In this document: in pieces, positions 23,413 through 30,607 of the stretch | Layout: each line of letters begins with the position of its first letter | How positions within the stretch are numbered: position 1 is the stretch's first letter | NCBI GenBank assembly: GCA_900551815.1 | Contig: URXE01000027.1 | Location: forward strand, 1 to 31,314 | Length of the DNA stretch: 31,314 nucleotides | Direction of reading: 5' to 3' | Source: an uncultured Collinsella sp. | GTDB lineage: Bacteria > Actinomycetota > Coriobacteriia > Coriobacteriales > Coriobacteriaceae | Notes under the pieces: model-generated | What the model was told of the DNA's origin: nothing | The model's database searches: none | Seen by the model: the letters and a program-made list of their open reading frames with translations, nothing else | Translations under genes and position numbers: made by a program

Positions 23413-24279
23413 ATGGCAGGCCTGTTCAACATCCTTAAGGTCACCGTCAGCGAGGACAAGATCTGCGCGCATGTGCTGGTGAACCCCGGCATGCCGCTCA
23501 TGACCTCGGAGGACATCGAGGCTACGGCGCGCGTGTACTACCTGGTGCCCGCGATTGCCAAGCATCTGTGCCTGGGCGATTCCGGTCGCGAATTCCAGGA
23601 CTGCATGGGCCAGACCGAGCTTTGCCATCTGCTGGAGCACGTGACGGTCGAGCTCATGAACGAGACCGGGCTTGCCGGTAGCATTTCGTGCGGTCGCACC
23701 CGCGTGAGTGAGCACGATGAGCGTGTCTTTGAGGTCGAGCTTTCGTGTCCCGACGACGCGCTGGCCATCGGCGCGCTGTCTTCGGCGACCTTTATGATGG
23801 ATTGGGCCTATCTGCATGCCGACCAGCCCGCTCCCGATGTGGACGGTACGGTCGCGGGTTTGCGCAACCTGGTACTGGGCATGCGTGCCGAGGCCGAGGG
23901 CAAGGACCCGCACGAGGCCGTCGCCGCCGCAAACGCCGAGGGCGAGGCCGGGGACGCGACCGAGGGCGAGGCGCCTGCCGAGGCTGCCGCCGAGCCTGTC
24001 GACGAGGCGCCTGCCGAGCCTGCCGTCGAGCCTGCCGAGGCTGCCTCCGAGCCCGAGTACGCGGAGCCCCAGGGCGTCCCGAGCTTTGACGACGAGCCAC
24101 AGGAGGTAATCGATACCGAGGGCGCGACCGCTGAGAGCCATGAGGCCCCCGCTGCCGTCTACGGTGGTGCGGCGACGGCTCCGGTTGCCCCCGCGCACGA
24201 GGGAGCGCTGCCGCTCGTTGACGGCGCCGGCGAGGACCCGGCCGCCACGGTGGCCATGCCTGCCATGCCGCAGGAGTAG
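23413..24279 (+). CDS. Stand-alone cyanophycin synthetase N-domain-like protein
   Basis: A 288-residue protein. Residues about 35-135 resemble the N-terminal domain of cyanophycin synthetase (CphA). LVPAIAKHLCLGDSGREF matches the CphA segment before its HxxEH helix; then come H72-L-L-E75-H76 with Glu80, SCGRTR (93-97), and VFEVEL. In CphA1 the N domain has been described as a cryptic metal-dependent hydrolase that trims cyanophycin, and the HxxEH pattern is retained here. The ligase domains of CphA are absent. After about residue 155 comes a long Ala/Glu/Pro-rich low-complexity tail. It lies 24 bases behind the CNNM gene, with GGGGAG before ATG 23413, and is probably in one operon with it. 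The substrate is unknown. Confidence 0.7.
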   Translation: MAGLFNILKVTVSEDKICAHVLVNPGMPLMTSEDIEATARVYYLVPAIAKHLCLGDSGREFQDCMGQTELCHLLEHVTVELMNETGLAGSISCGRTRVSEHDERVFEVELSCPDDALAIGALSSATFMMDWAYLHADQPAPDVDGTVAGLRNLVLGMRAEAEGKDPHEAVAAANAEGEAGDATEGEAPAEAAAEPVDEAPAEPAVEPAEAASEPEYAEPQGVPSFDDEPQEVIDTEGATAESHEAPAAVYGGAATAPVAPAHEGALPLVDGAGEDPAATVAMPAMPQE

Positions 24280-24333
24280 GCTCACCCGCTTATCACCATC
24301 ATGTACCTGCGCCTTTACCGTACGCAGATGAGC

Positions 24334-24364
24334 AAGACGGCAAGCGCTGTGCTGCGGGTATAAT
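24334..24364 (+). promoter_or_regulatory. Promoter of the YtxH-PRC operon
   Basis: A perfect TATAAT (24359-24364) lies about 50 bp before the YtxH gene. The -35 (AAGACG at 24334-24339) is weak and distant, so an activator or alternative sigma factor may help. Confidence 0.5.
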
Positions 24365-24415
24365 GGACAGCATTCAAACGGTGGGCGCCGAGGTGCCCGC
24401 AGGAGAGGAATGAAC

Positions 24416-24805
24416 ATGGGTAAGACTTTCAACTTTATCTCGGGTGCGCTCTTCGGCGCTGCCGTCGGCGCCATCATCGGTGTCGCCCTGGCTCCGCGCT
24501 CGGGCGCCGAGACCCGCGCCATGGCTGCCGATATCGCCAACGACGCCTGGGATAACATGCGCGACACCTACGAGCACGGTGCCGAGGAGGCCCGCGCCGC
24601 GGTCAACGATTTTGGCCCGATGGTCGACGCCAAGACCGATGACCTGCGTGCCAAGGTTGACCTTGCCCGCGAGCGCATGGACCAGCTGCGTGAGCAGCTC
24701 AACGACGCTATCTCGGGCGGTAACGTGACGCCCGCCGCCGATGTCGTGGTCGAGAACGCCGTCGAGGCCGACGCCGAGGCCGCGGAGCCTTCGACCGAGG
24801 CATAA
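24416..24805 (+). CDS. YtxH-like protein
   Basis: A 129-residue protein with one N-terminal Gly/Ala-rich membrane helix (FISGALFGAAVGAIIGVALA, about 5-24) followed by APRSGAETR, the YtxH/GvpP-like signature. A predicted amphipathic coiled coil (about 35-105) and an acidic tail follow. YtxH proteins are small stress-associated membrane proteins of uncertain function. ATG 24416 fits GGAGAGG (24402-24408) at seven bases; in-frame ATG 24410 is too close. The stop overlaps the next start (TAATG). Confidence 0.82.
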   Translation: MGKTFNFISGALFGAAVGAIIGVALAPRSGAETRAMAADIANDAWDNMRDTYEHGAEEARAAVNDFGPMVDAKTDDLRAKVDLARERMDQLREQLNDAISGGNVTPAADVVVENAVEADAEAAEPSTEA

Positions 24806-25560
24806 TGCGCGCCGGGGATTTTGTCGGCGCCAAGATCTATCGCAAGCCTGCCGAGGATAAGCGCACCAAAAAAGATGGCACGCCGCGCAGCCCTAAAAAG
24901 CTCGGCAAGATTCACTTTCCGGTCTTTACCCCGGGCGGCACGCGCGTGGTGGGCTTTATGGTCCGCCAGTCCGATATCGCGGGCATGATCGAACGCCCCG
25001 ACCGATTTGTGGCGCTCGACGCCATTGGCGTCTACGAGGGCGCCATTGCGGTTGACGACGTCAAGGGCACCTACGATGCCGCTGCGGCCAAGCGCCTCGA
25101 CATCGACCTGGACGATTGCATTATCTGGGTTGGCATGGACGTGCGCACGGAGTCGGGCGATGTCGTCGGCTATTGCTCGGATGTGGAGTTCAAACCGCGT
25201 TCGGGCGTCGTGCAGACGTTCTACGTGACCACTGGCACTGCCTCGAGTGTGCTGGTGGGCGACACGCAGATGCCGCCGACGATGCTGCGCGGCTATGCGG
25301 ACGGCGCGATGATCGTTTCGGACGAGGTCAAGTCGCTCGGGTATTCGGGCGGCGCCGCCGCAAAGGCTGCCGAGGCAAGCGTCATGGTGGGCGATAAGGT
25401 CAAGAAGGGCGCCAAGGTGCTCGATGACAAAGGTTCGGTCGCCGTGGACAAGGGCAGTCGCGCGCTGGGCAAGCAGCTCGGCAAGACGCGCGGTATGTTC
25501 AAGGCCTTTAAGGACGAATACCAAAAGGCGAGCGGGGGCCCGTCGAAAGCCAGCAAATAG
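24805..25560 (+). CDS. PRC-barrel domain protein
   Basis: A 251-residue soluble protein coupled to the YtxH gene by a one-base stop/start overlap. Two PRC-barrel-like repeats can be seen. The first includes GAKIYRKPAEDKR and VVGFMVRQSDIAGMI; the second includes WVGMDVRTESGDVVGYCSDV. PRC barrels are small beta-barrels found in photosynthetic reaction centre H subunits and RimM, and often in bacterial proteins with membrane or stress roles. A Lys/Gly-rich C-terminal part (about 190-251) is repetitive. A precise function cannot be given. Confidence 0.78.
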   Translation: MRAGDFVGAKIYRKPAEDKRTKKDGTPRSPKKLGKIHFPVFTPGGTRVVGFMVRQSDIAGMIERPDRFVALDAIGVYEGAIAVDDVKGTYDAAAAKRLDIDLDDCIIWVGMDVRTESGDVVGYCSDVEFKPRSGVVQTFYVTTGTASSVLVGDTQMPPTMLRGYADGAMIVSDEVKSLGYSGGAAAKAAEASVMVGDKVKKGAKVLDDKGSVAVDKGSRALGKQLGKTRGMFKAFKDEYQKASGGPSKASK

Positions 25561-25581
25561 CGACGTACCAATTGATGGGAG

Positions 25582-25618
25582 GCAAGCCGGAGACCTGTTG
25601 CTCCGGCTTGCTGCGTTT
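25582..25618 (+). terminator. Hairpin between the PRC gene and the deacetylase gene
   Basis: GCAAGCCGGAG (25582-25592) pairs perfectly with CTCCGGCTTGC (25601-25611) around an eight-base loop. The following tract is only GTTT-like, so it may be an attenuator or weak terminator. Confidence 0.55.
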
Positions 25619-25632
25619 ATGGGGGAGGGCAC

Positions 25633-27039
25633 ATGCGCCAAAACGGATCATATTCACACGGACGCCCGGGCGCGCGTCCGACGGCGCGCCGCGATCTGGG
25701 GCAGCTGCCCAGCGGTCAGCGCAAGCGTCACCGTAAGCCCGGCGCGATGTATCTCAACCATAGCCGCGGCTTTAGCGACCGAAGCGCTCGCATCGGCAAC
25801 GGCCGCACGCCCCGTCGTCCGTCTCGCCTGCCCTATGCACTCATCGCCGTGGGCTGCGCGCTCGTGCTGTTTGTCGCCGCCGTCGTGGGCTACGTCAACC
25901 GCAGCGTGGATGTCGTCCTCAACGGCCAGGAGACTGCAGTGCGCGTCGGCTCTACGCTGCAAAATCTCATCGACGACCAGGAGCTGACCGATACCTACGA
26001 CGCCGGGGACTTGCTGGCCGTTGACGACAGCGTGCTTACTCGCCATGGCGGCGAAAAGCTGTCGGTAAAAGTGGACGGCAAGCGCGTAAAACAGGGCAAG
26101 TGGAAAAGCCGCGAGCTTACGGGCGGCGAGAAGGTGACGGTCAAAGACGGCCGCGACACGTATGAGAAGCATGAGGTCCAGGCGACGGTTATCGAGCCCA
26201 AGCTCAAGGTCGAGGGCACGGGTGCCATCGAGTACGTTAAGACGTGGGGTATCCAGGGTCGCTCTGAGGTGTGGGTCGGCGAGCAGTCGGGCAAGACGCA
26301 GGACCGCGGCGAGGTCGTGCCCGCCACCGATTGCGTAGTCGAGTGCGCGAGCGTGGCGCCCAAGGGCAACGAAAAGTACGTGGCGCTGACGTTTGATGAA
26401 GGCCCGAGCGGAGCGACCAAGCAGATCTTGCAGGTGCTCAAGGAAAAGGGCGTCACCGCGACGTTCTTCCTGTCGGGCGATGCGGCCGAGGCCTCGCCCG
26501 CCACGGCCAAGGCGATTGTCGATGCCGGCTGCGAGGTCGGCTCCAACAGTTACAGCGACGAATCGCTCAAGGGCAAGGATCGCGATGCGGTGCGCGAACA
26601 GGTTTCGAAGGGCACCGAGGCGATCAAGTCCGCGACCGGAACGTCGACGATGCTTTTGCGTGCTCCCTACGCAGCCTTTGACGAGCAAAACTGGATTGAT
26701 GCGATGGACCTGGTGTCTGCCGTGGTCTCGTGGAATATCGATTCGGGCGACTGGCTGCTCAACGGTGCCGACGAGCAGGTCTCGACGGTGCTCGATTCGG
26801 TGACGCCAGGCAATATTGTGCTGCTGACCGATAACGATGAATGTGCCGAGCAGACGCTCGAGGCGCTGCCGCAGATTATCGACGGGCTTATTGCCGACGG
26901 CTACAAAATCGTGACATTGAGCGATCTGGTCAAGACGGATACATCGCTGAGCAAAAAGCTCGCCTCGCTGACGAAGGTCACCATGCCCAAAAACGCCGTG
27001 TTCCCCCAGCTCGCCGAAGATGACGACACCACAGACTAG
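25633..27039 (+). CDS. Membrane-anchored polysaccharide deacetylase-like protein, degenerate active site
   Basis: A 468-residue protein. An Arg-rich cytoplasmic segment (1-66) precedes one membrane helix (about 67-88). A DUF348-like external domain follows (about 91-150, VDVVLNGQETAVRVGSTLQN), then a linker and a NodB-type deacetylase domain (about 248-430). The NodB motifs are recognisable but altered: TFDDGP is TFDEGP (D255, E256), the metal-binding HxxxH is N305-x3-D309, and the catalytic His of LLHD is Thr399. R343-APY and DSGDW (370-374) are kept. It is thus unlikely to be a normal peptidoglycan or polysaccharide deacetylase. GGGGAGGG precedes ATG 25633. The TAG stop belongs to copy 3 of the dispersed repeat. 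Confidence 0.87.
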   Translation: MRQNGSYSHGRPGARPTARRDLGQLPSGQRKRHRKPGAMYLNHSRGFSDRSARIGNGRTPRRPSRLPYALIAVGCALVLFVAAVVGYVNRSVDVVLNGQETAVRVGSTLQNLIDDQELTDTYDAGDLLAVDDSVLTRHGGEKLSVKVDGKRVKQGKWKSRELTGGEKVTVKDGRDTYEKHEVQATVIEPKLKVEGTGAIEYVKTWGIQGRSEVWVGEQSGKTQDRGEVVPATDCVVECASVAPKGNEKYVALTFDEGPSGATKQILQVLKEKGVTATFFLSGDAAEASPATAKAIVDAGCEVGSNSYSDESLKGKDRDAVREQVSKGTEAIKSATGTSTMLLRAPYAAFDEQNWIDAMDLVSAVVSWNIDSGDWLLNGADEQVSTVLDSVTPGNIVLLTDNDECAEQTLEALPQIIDGLIADGYKIVTLSDLVKTDTSLSKKLASLTKVTMPKNAVFPQLAEDDDTTD

Positions 27040-27065
27040 TCATGTAAGAACGTCCCCAATGACTA
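27038..27065. repeat. Dispersed AGTCATT...AATGACT repeat, copy 3
   Basis: AGTCAT (27038-27043) pairs with ATGACT (27059-27064) around GTAAGAACGTCCCCA. As in copy 2, the element begins within the TAG stop of the preceding gene (27037-27039). It differs from copy 2 by one base in the left arm. Confidence 0.85.
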
Positions 27066-27116
27066 TGTCACGGATGCGTCAGCGTTTGATATGCCTGCGA
27101 TGTTTGGAGCATAAAT

Positions 27117-27148
27117 TTGACGCCACGGCGCGATGCTGATGCTATAGT
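27117..27148 (+). promoter_or_regulatory. Probable promoter of the Mg2+ transport operon
   Basis: TTGACG (27117-27122) is followed after 17 bp by TGCTAT (27140-27145), overlapping the better-looking TATAGT at 27143-27148. Transcription from here gives a leader of about 200 bases. Confidence 0.5.
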
Positions 27149-27163
27149 TACTGCGGATAACAA

Positions 27164-27334
27164 GGGTCAAGAGAAAGGTTGCAGGTGAAATCCAAACCTC
27201 GACCATACAGTCGATGACCCCATGCAGGTGCTTCTTGCGCATGTACGGGGTGTGAGCGCCGAGCGGCGTGCCGCCCGCGCATGCGTATACATATCTAATA
27301 GTCCACGGACGGCGTGCCGGCATGGCCGCAGTCC
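27164..27334 (+). ncRNA. Candidate structured 5' leader (possible Mg2+-responsive RNA)
   Basis: A compact three-way junction can be drawn. P1 is GGGTCA (27164-27169) with TGACCC (27215-27220). P2 is AGGTT (27176-27180) with AACCT (27195-27199). P3 is CGAC (27200-27203) with GTCG (27210-27213). A further hairpin (27307-27334, GGAC/GTCC with an inner GGC/GCC) lies just before the ribosome site at 27349-27354. NRAMP-related Mg2+ transporter genes in clostridia are controlled by M-box riboswitches, but I do not see the M-box consensus here. This could be a different regulatory RNA or only a GC-rich leader. Confidence 0.4.
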
Positions 27335-27359
27335 GAAGGGATAATGATGGGGAGCACCA

Positions 27360-29204
27360 GTGAATTATCTGAGTGAGATGCTCAAACTGCCGGTCTTGGA
27401 CGTCGATGGCGAAAAGCTCGGCGTTGTGAACGATTTTGGCATTGCTACCGGCGAAGTTTTTCCGCACGTGACGTCGCTCGCGTTCCGCGGACCCGGCAAG
27501 ACGCCATTTATGATCAGCTGGCGCAAATGGGTCGACCGTATCGACGAGACGGGTGTGCACCTTAAGTCGCCGGCCACCGAAATCCGTTTTTCGTACCTGC
27601 AGCCGACCGAACTCTTGCTCGCCCGTGACGTGCTCAACAAGCAGATTGTCGACACGCAGGGCATGAAGGTCGTGCGCGTAAACGACATCAAGTTTTCCAT
27701 GTCGGGCGAAAATCAACTGCGCCTGCTGGGTGCCGAAGTTGGCGCCCGCGGTCTGCTGCGCGCGATCAGCCCCGCCCTCGAGCATGTCGTCGAGAGCTTT
27801 ATGAAGCACCTGGGCAAACCGCTCGGCGAGGACATCATCGCCTGGTCCTACATGGACCTGCTCGACCGTTCGACTAAGAACATTCAGCTGTCGGTGTCGC
27901 ACAAGACGCTTGGCGAGCTGCATCCTGCTGATATTGCCGACATTATCGAGCAGCTCGACCCGCGCCTGCGTGCACAGGTGTTCGCGCAGCTCGATACTGC
28001 CCAGGCCGCCGAGGCCATCTCGGAGTTCGATGACGATGAACTTATGACCGAGATGCTCGAGGGCCTGTCCGACACCGATGCATCGTCGATGCTGGCCATG
28101 ATGGACCCGGACGACGCCGCCGATCTGATCGACGAGCTCGATTACGAGAAGGCCGAGAAGCTTCTGCGCCTGATGGGCGTTCAGGAGGAGAAGGCGATTC
28201 GTAACCTGCTGGGCTATGAGGACAACACTGCCGGTCGCATCATGACCTCGGAGTTTGTCTCCCTGCCTGCCACGGCGACGGTCGCTGACGCCATCGAGGC
28301 GATCCGCAAGCTCGACGAGGACTTCGAGAGCGTTTACTACGTCTATACCGAGGACCCGAGCGGCATGCTCACTGGCGTGCTTTCGCTACGCACGCTCATC
28401 GTGGCCGACCGCGACGCCACGCTGGGCCAGCTGGCCTATCGCGACCTGGTTTATGTGTCGCCCGACGATGACCAGGAAGACGTAACGGACGAGATGACCA
28501 AGTACGACCTGGTCGCCATCCCCGTTTGCGACGAGAACCGTCATATTTTGGGTATCGTGACCTTTGACGACGCCATGGACGTTATCGCCGAGGAACACCA
28601 GGAGGACCTGCAGATCGCAGGCGTCGGCTCGGGCGACAGCGCGTCCGACGACTCGACGAATGTGCTCAGCTGGTTTGTGCATCGCCAGTACTGGGTTGTC
28701 GTGTGGGGCATTGCCTCGTGCATCATGGCAACAGTGCTGGGGACGGCGCTGGGCTCCGCGCATCTGGTGGTGTTCCCCATGTGCGCCATGCCGCTCGTGC
28801 TGCTGGCTGCCTCGCGTATGGTGTCGTTCGTCAAGAACTACTTCCTGGAGTACGACGGCCATGACGATGAGCCCAAGCCGTATCTGGGGTTCTTCTTCCA
28901 GAGCACGGGCATGGGCCTGATTCTGTCGCTCGTGACCTACCTGTGCGCCCAGCTGGTGCGCACCGCCGCATTCCTCGATGCGCCCATGTTTGAAGAGCAA
29001 CTCTTTACCGGCTGCTTTAACATTGCGGCCATCGTTTGCCTGATTGGCAACATGAGCGCTGTGATTTACCTGATGGTGCTGTTCTGGCGTGACGAGCACG
29101 ACCTCAATACGTCGGGTACCGCCATGAACGTCATTGCCGTCATGATCTCGTGTGTGGCGTACTGCATCGCCGCGATGCTGCTTGCCATGTCGGTCATGGG
29201 GTAG
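27360..29204 (+). CDS. PRC-barrel / MgtE-N / CBS membrane protein, partner of the NRMT-like transporter
   Basis: A 614-residue protein. Two PRC-barrel-like units (about 8-75 and 85-135, the second with LLARDVLNKQIVDTQGMKVV) lead to an MgtE_N superhelical domain (about 184-290, LHPADIADIIEQLDP and MDPDDAADLIDELD). A CBS pair follows (about 293-420, GRIMTSEFVSLPATATV), then five C-terminal helices (about 458-614). The cytoplasmic part is that of the MgtE magnesium channel, where it senses Mg2+. The membrane part, however, lacks the MgtE GGNAGTQ-type pore signature. It may regulate, or form a complex with, the transporter encoded nine bases downstream. The start is GTG 27360 with GGGGAG at 27349-27354. 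Confidence 0.82.
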   Translation: MNYLSEMLKLPVLDVDGEKLGVVNDFGIATGEVFPHVTSLAFRGPGKTPFMISWRKWVDRIDETGVHLKSPATEIRFSYLQPTELLLARDVLNKQIVDTQGMKVVRVNDIKFSMSGENQLRLLGAEVGARGLLRAISPALEHVVESFMKHLGKPLGEDIIAWSYMDLLDRSTKNIQLSVSHKTLGELHPADIADIIEQLDPRLRAQVFAQLDTAQAAEAISEFDDDELMTEMLEGLSDTDASSMLAMMDPDDAADLIDELDYEKAEKLLRLMGVQEEKAIRNLLGYEDNTAGRIMTSEFVSLPATATVADAIEAIRKLDEDFESVYYVYTEDPSGMLTGVLSLRTLIVADRDATLGQLAYRDLVYVSPDDDQEDVTDEMTKYDLVAIPVCDENRHILGIVTFDDAMDVIAEEHQEDLQIAGVGSGDSASDDSTNVLSWFVHRQYWVVVWGIASCIMATVLGTALGSAHLVVFPMCAMPLVLLAASRMVSFVKNYFLEYDGHDDEPKPYLGFFFQSTGMGLILSLVTYLCAQLVRTAAFLDAPMFEEQLFTGCFNIAAIVCLIGNMSAVIYLMVLFWRDEHDLNTSGTAMNVIAVMISCVAYCIAAMLLAMSVMG

Positions 29205-29212
29205 GTGGTCGC

Positions 29213-30475
29213 GTGCAAAACACGAAGCAAAAGGCGAGCACCAAGCAAAAGCTGACCATTGCGGCCATCTTTGGCGCCATGGGCCCTGGCCTTCTGGCGG
29301 CGCTTTCGGGTAATGACGCCGGCGGCATCGCCACGTATTCCAGCGCCGGTGCCAGCTATGGCTACAAGATGCTGTGGATGCTTCCCGTCATGACCGTGCT
29401 GCTCATCGTGACGCAGGAGACTGCGGCGCGTTGTGGCTGCGTCACAGGCAAGGGCTTGGCCTCGCTCATCCGCGAGCGCTTTGGCGTGCGCAGGAGCGTG
29501 CTGGCCATGGCGGCGCTGCTGATCGCCAACACGGCCGTGACCATTTCGGAGTTTGCGGGTATCGCGAGCGGTCTTGCCCTCTTTGGCGTGCCGGCGAGCA
29601 TTTCGGTGCCGTTGGTGGCCCTGCTGGTTTGGATGCTTACCATGTCGGGCAGCTTCCAGCGCATCGAGAAGATTCTGCTGCTGGTGAGCTGCGTGTTTGT
29701 GACCTACATCGTCGCTGCATTTATGGCTGGTCCCAGCTGGGGCGAGGTGGCGGTCGACCTGGTTGTGCCCAACATCCAAAACGACCCCAGCTACGTGTCG
29801 CTTGTGGTCGCAACGATCGGTACCACCATCGCGCCGTGGATGATCTTCTTGGCGCAGAACAACGTGGTCGATAAGAATGCGGGTGAGGACGATATCGTGC
29901 TGCAGCGCATTGATACCGTGAGCGGCTCGATCGCCGCCGATGTCATTGCCGGCTTTATTATCATAACGACCGGTACGGTACTGTTCCCCGCGGGCATTCA
30001 GATCAGCGATGCTGCCGACGCCGCCCGCGCATTGGAGCCCATCGCGGGCCAGTGGTCCACGGTGCTGTTTGCCTCGGGCCTGGTCGCGGCGAGCTTCTTG
30101 GCCGCCTGCGTGCTGCCGGGTGTTACGTCGAGTGCTATCTGCGAGGCATTTGGCTGGGAACGCGGTGCCGATCGCAGCTGGGATGAGGCCCCGGTCTACC
30201 GCGGCATCATTACGGCCATCATTGGCATCTCTGCCGTGCTGGTGCTCATGCCCGGTGTCGACCTGTTCCAGATTATGATGACCTCGCAGGTCATCAACGG
30301 CGTGCTTTTGCCTGTGGTCCTGGTGTTCCAGGTGCTTATTGCCGCCGATCGACACATTATGGGCGCCAACCGCAACGGCCGCGTGTGGAATGTGCTCACC
30401 TGGGCGACTATCGGTGTGATTACGGTGCTGACGGTCGTCATGTTTGTTCTGCAAGCGATGGGCTACAGCGCGTAG
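29213..30475 (+). CDS. NRAMP-related divalent metal (probably Mg2+) transporter, NRMT-like
   Basis: A 420-residue SLC11-family protein with about eleven helices. The canonical metal-binding motifs are changed in the way described for NRAMP-related Mg2+ transporters (NRMT, first shown in Clostridium and structurally in Eggerthella lenta). TM1 DPGN is D35-A-G-G38, and TM6 MPH is A207-P-W209 in GTTIAPWMIFL. Loss of the methionine thiolate favours hard Mg2+ over Mn2+/Fe2+, so uptake of Mg2+ is the likely role. It starts at GTG 29213, nine bases after the MgtE-N/CBS gene, and shares its leader. The open frame extends upstream into that gene, but GGTAGGTGG-like bases favour this GTG. A good terminator follows. 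Confidence 0.87.
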   Translation: MQNTKQKASTKQKLTIAAIFGAMGPGLLAALSGNDAGGIATYSSAGASYGYKMLWMLPVMTVLLIVTQETAARCGCVTGKGLASLIRERFGVRRSVLAMAALLIANTAVTISEFAGIASGLALFGVPASISVPLVALLVWMLTMSGSFQRIEKILLLVSCVFVTYIVAAFMAGPSWGEVAVDLVVPNIQNDPSYVSLVVATIGTTIAPWMIFLAQNNVVDKNAGEDDIVLQRIDTVSGSIAADVIAGFIIITTGTVLFPAGIQISDAADAARALEPIAGQWSTVLFASGLVAASFLAACVLPGVTSSAICEAFGWERGADRSWDEAPVYRGIITAIIGISAVLVLMPGVDLFQIMMTSQVINGVLLPVVLVFQVLIAADRHIMGANRNGRVWNVLTWATIGVITVLTVVMFVLQAMGYSA

Positions 30476-30492
30476 CGCTTCTTTTGGACTCT

Positions 30493-30528
30493 AAACAGGT
30501 CGCCGCCATGGGCTGCGGCCTGTTTTTT
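30493..30528 (+). terminator. Terminator of the Mg2+ transport operon
   Basis: AAACAGG plus CCGC (30493-30499 and 30503-30506) pair with GCGG plus CCTGTTT (30515-30525), with a three-base bulge. A T6 tract runs to 30528. Confidence 0.8.
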
Positions 30529-30607
30529 GCCCACGGCCTCTCGGAGTCGGCTCGAAAAGAGCGATTTTGGGTTGTTTGCTGCGGGTAGAAGCAGATTTGG
30601 CTGCGCG

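Noticed and set aside
22051..24567. 838-residue minus-strand frame across three genes
   Set aside because: It spans the CNNM gene, the CphA-N-like gene and an intergenic promoter on the other strand, and shows no domain.
27164..27334. M-box (ykoK) or yybP-ykoY riboswitch
   Set aside because: The expected context is right, but I cannot find the conserved core bases of either class.
27222..27344. 40-codon leader peptide before the Mg2+ operon
   Set aside because: An ATG-to-TAA frame exists, but it has no ribosome site and starts inside the proposed P1 region. Chance is likelier.
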